Assembly: GCA_910588225.1 (NCBI GenBank)
Contig: CAJUQT010000087.1
Location: 1 to 8,004 of the forward strand
Length of the DNA stretch: 8,004 nt
Direction: 5' to 3'
Origin: an uncultured Acetatifactor sp.
GTDB lineage: Bacteria; Bacillota; Clostridia; Lachnospirales; Lachnospiraceae
Shown: one piece after another, positions 6,491 to 8,004 of the stretch
How the letters are laid out: each line of letters starts with the position of its first letter
Numbering within the stretch: position 1 is the first letter of the stretch
Translations under genes and position numbers: made by a program
Notes under the pieces: model-generated
Database searches by the model: none
What the model saw: the letters and a program-made list of their open reading frames with translations, nothing else
What the model was told of the DNA's origin: nothing

Positions 6491-7672
6491 TTAACCTTTC
6501 CTAAACACAGGTTTCAGCAATATAGGCGCAATAATAGTAGTTATAATTACCACAATCACAATGGGCCCCATAAGATATTGATCCATCAGTCCAAGGGCTT
6601 CTCCTTTATTTGCCACAATTAAAGCTACTTCTCCCCTGGAAATCATCCCCACGCCTATCTGAAGGGCCTGGTCATTATCATAACGGCACAATTTTGCCCC
6701 CAGTCCACAGCCGGCCATTTTTGTCAGAATTGCCACAATTGTTAAAATAACAGAGAAAACAACCACTGCATAACTCATTTTCGGCAATGCAGCCTTAATA
6801 CCGATACTGGCAAAAAATATAGGTGACAGATATAAATAAGAAAGAGTATCAAACCTGGACATAATATAGTCCTTCTTAATTGTCAGCGATATGATAACCC
6901 CTGCCAGATACGCTCCTGTAATATCCGCTACACCAAAAAAATCTTCCGCCATATACGCCATCAGCAGACAGAATACAAACGAAACAATCACATGCCTGCG
7001 CATACCTTTTTCCGATTTCCTGCTCCACCTGGTAAAAAACTGGTAAAACAGAAACCCTGCAGCAATCACAGCAACGAAGAACCCAGCAATTTTCAAAAGC
7101 ACCACCCAGACCTTTACCGAACTGTCTGCCAGACTCGTGATCACTGTCAGCGCGATGATTCCCAGGATATCATCGATTACCGCAGCTCCCAGAATAGCAT
7201 TTCCCGCCCGGGTTTTTAATTTTCCAAGTTCTTTTAGAGCCTCAACCGTAATGCTTACAGATGTTGCCGTCAAAATTACCCCTATAAAAATATTCTGAAG
7301 GAAAACACTGCATGCTGCATTTGTCTCAATAAGTCCAGGACGGTTAAAAAACATGGCGACAGCGTAGCCTCCGGCTAACGGAATAATCACCCCCATCAAT
7401 GCGATGACCACAGACGCTTTTCCGGATTTCTTTAATTCCTGCACATCTGTCTCCATCCCCGCGCAGTACATCAGGACAATGACCCCCACTTCCGCAGTCT
7501 TATTGATAAAATCCGTCTGTGAAATCACATCCAGCACACCTGGCCCGAGAATCAGACCCGCCAGCAGCGCCCCCACAACCTGCGGCATAAAAAATTTTCT
7601 GCTGACAAGCCCTAAAACTTTTGTACTGAGTAAAATCAATGCTAAATCCAATAAAAACTTATATGTATCCAT
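6491..7672 (-). CDS. CPA2-family cation/proton antiporter, NapA/KefB-like membrane domain
   Basis: Complete, 393 residues, ATG 7672 to TAA 6493-6491. It is hydrophobic throughout, with about 12-13 membrane segments, matching the Na+/H+ exchanger domain of the CPA2 group, which swaps Na+ or K+ for H+ across the cytoplasmic membrane. Visible markers: PQVVGALLAGLILGPG (30-45) early in the fold; the crossing segment around TATSVS (135-140); the ion-binding Asp pair D167-D168 in GAAVIDDILGI, the signature of electrogenic members; K318 in ILTKMAG, matching the lysine that pairs with the Asp site in NapA-type proteins; and ISRGEVALIV (344-353). It lacks the C-terminal RCK/TrkA nucleotide-binding domain of full KefB/KefC, so glutathione or nucleotide gating of that kind is not expected. 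The ribosome site is weak and purine-rich (GAAGGGAAGAAAG). Its own promoter is not clear. It has a terminator of its own and no evident link to the peptidase operon. Na+ versus K+ preference cannot be read from the sequence. Confidence 0.93.
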   Translation of the reverse strand: MDTYKFLLDLALILLSTKVLGLVSRKFFMPQVVGALLAGLILGPGVLDVISQTDFINKTAEVGVIVLMYCAGMETDVQELKKSGKASVVIALMGVIIPLAGGYAVAMFFNRPGLIETNAACSVFLQNIFIGVILTATSVSITVEALKELGKLKTRAGNAILGAAVIDDILGIIALTVITSLADSSVKVWVVLLKIAGFFVAVIAAGFLFYQFFTRWSRKSEKGMRRHVIVSFVFCLLMAYMAEDFFGVADITGAYLAGVIISLTIKKDYIMSRFDTLSYLYLSPIFFASIGIKAALPKMSYAVVVFSVILTIVAILTKMAGCGLGAKLCRYDNDQALQIGVGMISRGEVALIVANKGEALGLMDQYLMGPIVIVVIITTIIAPILLKPVFRKG

Positions 7673-7707
7673 CTTTCTTCCCTTCTTCCCTCTTTTGTCT
7701 GGTCTTT
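7673..7707 (-). promoter_or_regulatory. Leader and weak ribosome site of the antiporter gene
   Basis: The 35 nt before ATG 7672 are purine-rich (AGAGGGAAGAAGGGAAGAAAG). GAAGGG-type pairing to 16S rRNA is possible but well below consensus. I see no well-spaced -35/-10 pair here. AT-rich TACTTTATATACA at about 7715-7727 is the nearest -10-like stretch, without a credible -35. Confidence 0.3.
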
Positions 7708-7980
7708 TTACTCCTGTATATAAAGTATTTGACGATACAGCCTGCTAAACCGCTGAAGAATTTCCAGGGTTTTCCCCGAATTTCTGGATAAAAATGAAAG
7801 TATGTTATATTCCGTCCTGGTAAAACGGATTTCCTTTTCCTCCACATATATTTTCCTCTCCTTATAATCAATCCGCATATTTTTCAACTGATGCTGATTT
7901 AAGATACGGCTAAGAAAAACCCCTCTTTTTTTATCCTCATTCGGCCGATACAGCCCGGGGCGGCACCCCTTTGCTGCTCT
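7708..7980 (-). pseudogene. Remnant of an OmpR/PhoB-family response regulator (winged-helix DNA-binding domain)
   Basis: The minus-strand frame between TAA 7981-7983 and TAA 7708-7710 codes 90 residues. From ATG 7878 it reads MRIDYKERKIYVEEKEIRF, then TRTEYNILSFLSRNSGKTLE. This is the usual opening of a Trans_reg_C winged helix: a beta hairpin, then (L/F)T-x-x-EYNIL-x-x-L-x-x-N-x-GK. After GKTLE the expected recognition-helix pattern (QI-x-x-AVWG and onward, about 60 residues) is missing. The frame gives LQRFSRLYRQILYIQE and stops. No phosphoacceptor receiver domain is readable upstream, where the frame closes at 7981-7983 and the other two frames are also interrupted. I take it as a decayed two-component regulator, on the same strand as the antiporter and ending 35 nt before its start. 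It could in principle be a short expressed peptide, but ATG 7878 lacks a convincing ribosome site. Confidence 0.5.
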
Positions 7981-8004
7981 TTATATGCTTTCCCACAATT
8001 TCCG

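Noticed and set aside
6491..7672. Full KefB/KefC glutathione-gated potassium efflux protein
   Set aside because: The frame ends after the membrane domain (393 residues) and no RCK/TrkA-N nucleotide-binding domain follows.
7659..7871. Minus-strand 70-residue frame overlapping the antiporter start
   Set aside because: It is a shifted reading of the response-regulator remnant. The recognisable winged-helix pattern lies in the other frame (7708-7878), and this frame shows no domain, signal or conserved motif.
1..8004. tRNA, rRNA, CRISPR array, insertion sequence or phage attachment site
   Set aside because: No cloverleaf-like or rRNA sequence, no regularly spaced repeats with spacers, no transposase frame and no terminal inverted repeats were seen on either strand.

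Overview
The window looks like chromosome from a gut-type Bacillota, most likely a Lachnospiraceae-like Clostridia. The signs are moderate GC, AGGAGG-type ribosome sites, and large secreted proteins built from dockerin, cohesin-like, FN3, F5/8 type C and Ig-like modules around an M60-like metallopeptidase. This assignment is inference from protein style. All recognisable genes lie on the minus strand, so the window reads biologically from right to left.

Right end (about 7700-7980): a decayed piece of an OmpR/PhoB-type response regulator, with part of its winged-helix DNA-binding domain but no receiver domain in view. Next comes a complete CPA2-family cation/proton antiporter (6491-7672) carrying the Asp-Asp ion-binding pair. 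It ends in a short hairpin plus T-tract (6410-6436). A good sigma-70-type promoter follows directly (6376-6404) and begins a second transcription unit with a leader of about 160 nt.

The second unit is a secreted-protein operon. A 657-aa protein (4234-6207) has a signal peptide, an acidic linker, a dockerin, an F5/8C-like domain and two FN3 domains, and then stops at TAA. The next 1,156 codons continue in exactly the same frame. They hold a further F5/8C domain, a complete M60-like (enhancin-type) zinc peptidase with HEIGH, an FN3-like domain, a second F5/8C domain and a C-terminal domain. The simplest reading is one ancestral 1,814-residue secreted mucinase-type peptidase broken by a single nonsense codon, which parts signal peptide and dockerin from the catalytic half. 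After a 20-nt gap comes a secreted protein with a cohesin-like domain and a BIG2 Ig-like domain (1-742), cut by the left edge of the window.

Together the operon suggests a small cell-surface system against glycoproteins such as mucin: a dockerin-bearing peptidase with glycan-binding modules, and a co-transcribed cohesin-like partner that could hold it. Two points deserve checking: the in-frame stop, and whether the encoded cohesin-like and dockerin modules bind each other.
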